Assembly: GCA_017436225.1 (NCBI GenBank)
Contig: JAFSDM010000004.1
Span: 36,816 to 100,815, forward strand
Length of the DNA stretch: 64,000 nucleotides
Direction: 5' to 3'
DNA from: Clostridia bacterium
GTDB lineage: Bacteria > Bacillota > Clostridia > Oscillospirales > Acutalibacteraceae
Of the stretch, positions 61,793 through 64,000 are shown in pieces (the stretch's first letter is position 1; each line of letters begins with the position of its first letter). The notes below the pieces were generated by a model. It ran no database searches. It was not told where the DNA came from and was given only the letters and a program-made list of their open reading frames with translations. A program made the translations under genes and the position numbers.

Positions 61793-62797
61793 TTAAACGT
61801 CCAAAGCCCAAGATTTAGGAATAAAGAACTGTTTATAAACCTCTATGGCATAGTGGTCGGTCATACCTGCTATGTGGTCCAAAATGGCTCGTTCCAAGCC
61901 CTCCGTTTCAACTATTATGTTATATTCTGACGGGAGTTTATTTGGATTTTTAAGTATATGCTCATAAATGCCTGTAAGTATACCTTCAACCTTACTTTCC
62001 TCGCCCTTTGCAACAGGATTGGTATAAACCCTTTTAAAAAGGAAGTCATGAAGCATATCAAACTGTTCGGAAACTTCATTATCCATAGCAATATCATCAA
62101 TACTGTTAAAGATAACCGATTTTACCATTGTGTTTATTCTTTCGCTTTTGGAATAGCCTAAAACATCACAAATTTCGGGTGAAATATCAGATTCTTTAAT
62201 TATTCCTGCTCGAACGGCATCATCGATATCGTGATTTATATAAGCAATTTTATCCGAAATGCGAACAACTCTGCCCTCTAAACATTTTGAAAAGGCGCCT
62301 TTAGTATGATTTAAAATACCGTCTAAAACTTCGGCGGTAAGGTTTAAACCCTTAAAGTTTTTCTCTAATCTTTCGCAGACTCTAACGCTCTGCTCAAAAT
62401 GGTAAAAGCCTGTTTTGGATATGGTATTTAATGCACGTTCACCCGCGTGACCGAATGGGGTATGACCCAAATCGTGACCAAGAGCTATTGCTTCGGTTAA
62501 ATCTTCATTAAGGCGAAGCGCACGAGAAATGGTACGCGCAATTTGCGCTACTTCTAAGGTGTGCGTAAGGCGGGTGCGGTAATGGTCGGACTCGGGAGAT
62601 AAAAACACCTGAGTTTTATGTTTTAGACGGCGGAACGCCTTACAGTGAATAATACGGTCGCGGTCGCGCTGAAATGCAGTTCTTACATCACACTCAGGCT
62701 CATAAATTTTTCTGCCCTCGCTCTTACTGCTTAATACCGCTTTACCACTTAAGGTATTTGCTTCGATTTTTTCGGTTAAAATACGAATATTGTCCAC
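61793..62797 (-). CDS. Deoxyguanosinetriphosphate triphosphohydrolase-like protein (HD domain)
   Basis: 334 residues, GTG start with SD GGTGAG. HD motifs: RTRLTHTLEVAQIARTI, ALGHDLGHTPFGHAGE and a distal SDKIAYINHDIDDA. Belongs to the type 2 dGTPase-like family, normally encoded upstream of dnaG as here. Confidence 0.93.
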   Translation of the reverse strand: MDNIRILTEKIEANTLSGKAVLSSKSEGRKIYEPECDVRTAFQRDRDRIIHCKAFRRLKHKTQVFLSPESDHYRTRLTHTLEVAQIARTISRALRLNEDLTEAIALGHDLGHTPFGHAGERALNTISKTGFYHFEQSVRVCERLEKNFKGLNLTAEVLDGILNHTKGAFSKCLEGRVVRISDKIAYINHDIDDAVRAGIIKESDISPEICDVLGYSKSERINTMVKSVIFNSIDDIAMDNEVSEQFDMLHDFLFKRVYTNPVAKGEESKVEGILTGIYEHILKNPNKLPSEYNIIVETEGLERAILDHIAGMTDHYAIEVYKQFFIPKSWALDV

Positions 62798-62867
62798 AAG
62801 CTCACCGCCCTTTTAATCTATTACTTATATTATTAGACAAAAACTTAAAAAACCCTTTATTTTTTTA

Positions 62868-63488
62868 CTAAAATCCCATAAAAATATCTTCTGCTTCCAA
62901 AAAAGGTATTCTTGCACAGAATTTATCGGTGCATTTTAGTTTAAAATCTTCATAAAGCTCTGCTTTGACTGCCACCTTTAAAGAAATGTTATCTAAAAAG
63001 TCGGTAGAAAGAATTTTAACTTCAAACTCTTCTAAAAGTTTTAAAAGCAAATCATAATCGCTATAATTACATTTTATTTCAAAGCTTTTTGCGGGGAGGA
63101 TTGTAACAACTTCGGCGTTTTGAAGCGCTAGTCTTGCGGCATCGGAATATGCACGGACTAAACCGCCTGTGCCAAGAAGAATTCCGCCAAAATAACGGGT
63201 TACAACCACTGCAATATCTGTAATTTCGGAGTGGTTTATAACTTCCATTACGGGAAGACCTGCAGTTGAGTGGGGTTCGCCATCATCCGAAAAGCGTTTT
63301 GTAGAGTTCTCGCGAATAAAGAAGGCATAAACGTTATGCCTTGCATCCCAATACTTTTTGCGGATTGACGCAATAAAGGCAGTTGCTTCGGCTTCGGTTT
63401 TACAAGGGGCAACAGTTGCAATAAATCTTGAATGCTTTACTTCAATTTCAGCACTGCACATTTCTTTTATTGTTTTATAGCCTTTCAA
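62868..63488 (-). CDS. YigZ/IMPACT family protein
   Basis: About 206 residues from a TTG at 63488 (eight bases after SD GGGGAG). The GTG at 63497 overlaps that SD. N-terminal IMPACT domain: EVKHSRFIATVAPC, RFSDDGEPHSTAGLPVMEV, VVTRYFGGILLGTGGLVRAYSDAA. C-terminal DUF1949. Proposed ribosome-associated regulator; role in bacteria uncertain. Confidence 0.92.
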   Translation of the reverse strand: MKGYKTIKEMCSAEIEVKHSRFIATVAPCKTEAEATAFIASIRKKYWDARHNVYAFFIRENSTKRFSDDGEPHSTAGLPVMEVINHSEITDIAVVVTRYFGGILLGTGGLVRAYSDAARLALQNAEVVTILPAKSFEIKCNYSDYDLLLKLLEEFEVKILSTDFLDNISLKVAVKAELYEDFKLKCTDKFCARIPFLEAEDIFMGF

Positions 63489-63520
63489 AACCTTCACTCC
63501 CCTTTTGCGATATTTATATA

Positions 63521-63550
63521 ATTATATCATTTTTTACACTTTTAAGTCAA
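63521..63550 (-). promoter_or_regulatory. Promoter of yigZ
   Basis: TTGACT (63550-63545), 18-base spacer, TATAAT (63526-63521) on the minus strand. Confidence 0.72.
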
Positions 63551-63572
63551 TACAAAATATTAAGGTATATAA

Positions 63573-63596
63573 AAAGGGTTGCTAAAAAGCAACCCT
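63573..63596 (-). terminator. Terminator after the esterase remnant
   Basis: AGGGTTGC / GCAACCCT 8-bp stem with TAAAAA loop. On the minus strand it is followed by TTTTTATATACC. Confidence 0.88.
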
Positions 63597-63602
63597 CAAT
63601 AC

Positions 63603-63887
63603 TTATCTGTTTTTTAAATTCTGTTCAAATAACCATTTAATTCCTTCGGCATCGCTATCTACATATTCCCAAGCGTTATGTCCGTAACCATCTAATTCTA
63701 TAAAGGTTACATTCTTTGCGCCTGCTTCTAAAAGATTGTTATAACGGACTTCCGAATGAGTAAAGGAAATAGTAGCATCTCCTTTGTCTTCCTCGGTTTT
63801 TGTACTTGTTTTGGTAAGGCTAGGGTGAGCAGTTAAACCCGAACCCGCCTCAAAGCGGCATATTTCGGCGCTTTTTACTTTAGTTTA
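63603..63887 (-). pseudogene. C-terminal remnant of an alpha/beta-hydrolase (esterase)
   Basis: Reading the minus strand back from the stop at 63603 gives ...YNNLLEAGAKNVTFIELDG-YGHNAWEYVDSD-AEGIKWLFEQNLKNR. This is the last ~50 residues of prolyl-oligopeptidase/LpqC-like esterases, with the catalytic His in GYGHNAW. Upstream the frame continues only to a stop near 63885 through residues unlike the family (EAGSGLTAHPSLTKTSTKTE). No start codon with SD is seen. The nucleophile and acid regions are missing from this frame. It is followed by a terminator, so it was once a complete gene. Confidence 0.7.
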
Positions 63888-64000
63888 ATCTTGCAAGGCG
63901 TCAGCCTTGCTTCGCTTAAATCGAATAAAAATCCTCCAAAATCTCCTCTCTTTGAGGTCAAAGATTTTAAAAAGTGTGGATTTTAGTTCAATTGAGGCAC
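63888..64000. other. Non-coding tail of window, possible inserted repeat
   Basis: Contains a 7-bp hairpin GCAAGGC-gtca-GCCTTGC (63893-63910) and no supported ORF. Together with 63790-63887 it looks like foreign sequence that displaced the esterase N-terminus. Its limits lie partly outside the window. Confidence 0.4.

Overview
The window looks like chromosomal DNA from a low-to-moderate G+C, Gram-positive anaerobe of the class Clostridia. The relatives suggested are Oscillospiraceae/Ruminococcaceae-like gut or fermenter lineages. This is inferred from family content: CdaA/CdaR, YwlE-type phosphatase, CwlD spore-cortex amidase, UPF0210/UPF0237 pair, DUF6472, Sip1-type GH36, a dockerin-bearing secreted protein and a UxaBA hexuronate pathway. 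Shine-Dalgarno sites are strong, GTG/TTG starts are frequent, and sigma-A-type promoters have 16-18 bp spacers.

Layout. 1-6.9 kb (minus): tsaD (cut by the window edge)-rimI-YwlE-like phosphatase, then polA, then a LMW phosphatase/DUF1294/DUF6472/mreB operon. polA is flanked on both sides by arrays of structured repeats. 7-12.7 kb (minus): comF, recD2, a small membrane protein, cdaR and cdaA, divergent from ychF (plus). 14-17.5 kb: a C39-like peptidase and the uxaBA operon. 17.6-24 kb: a four-helix protein, an M14 endopeptidase with PG-binding and LysM domains, prfC, and a large secreted dockerin protein. 24.4-26.1 kb: a Fic toxin/antitoxin operon with a clear autoregulatory operator, and tRNA-Leu(GAG). 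26.2-38.9 kb (minus): two ABC exporters, a HIT protein, trmK, DUF1858, the glycolytic genes gpmI-tpiA-pgk, trmL, manA and uvrC. 39-46 kb (minus): carbohydrate enzymes (DUF5696, GH36, galM) around the UPF0210/ACT pair.

46-53.6 kb (plus) is an AT-rich accessory strip: AraC regulator, HAD, NUDIX, a truncated GrpB remnant, a lipoprotein/membrane-protein cassette, and two XRE regulators. One of the XRE regulators carries a cysteine-ladder solenoid. 53.6-57.3 kb returns to core genes: cwlD, radA, NUDIX and an SGNH hydrolase. 57.3-63.5 kb (minus) is the macromolecular-synthesis region: MGMT, TSCPD, Rrf2, rpoD, dnaG, dGTPase and YigZ. It ends in the C-terminal remnant of an esterase.

The most unusual signals are non-coding: the 88-bp and ~95-bp hairpin arrays either side of polA, both with compensatory changes; a run of six hairpins at 28.65-28.83 kb; GTAGGG...CCCTAC-bounded repeat islands; and a terminator whose 3' arm is also a ribosome binding site. 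The best protein-level novelty is the XRE-cysteine-ladder protein. Assignments come from reading the sequence only; no database search was run.
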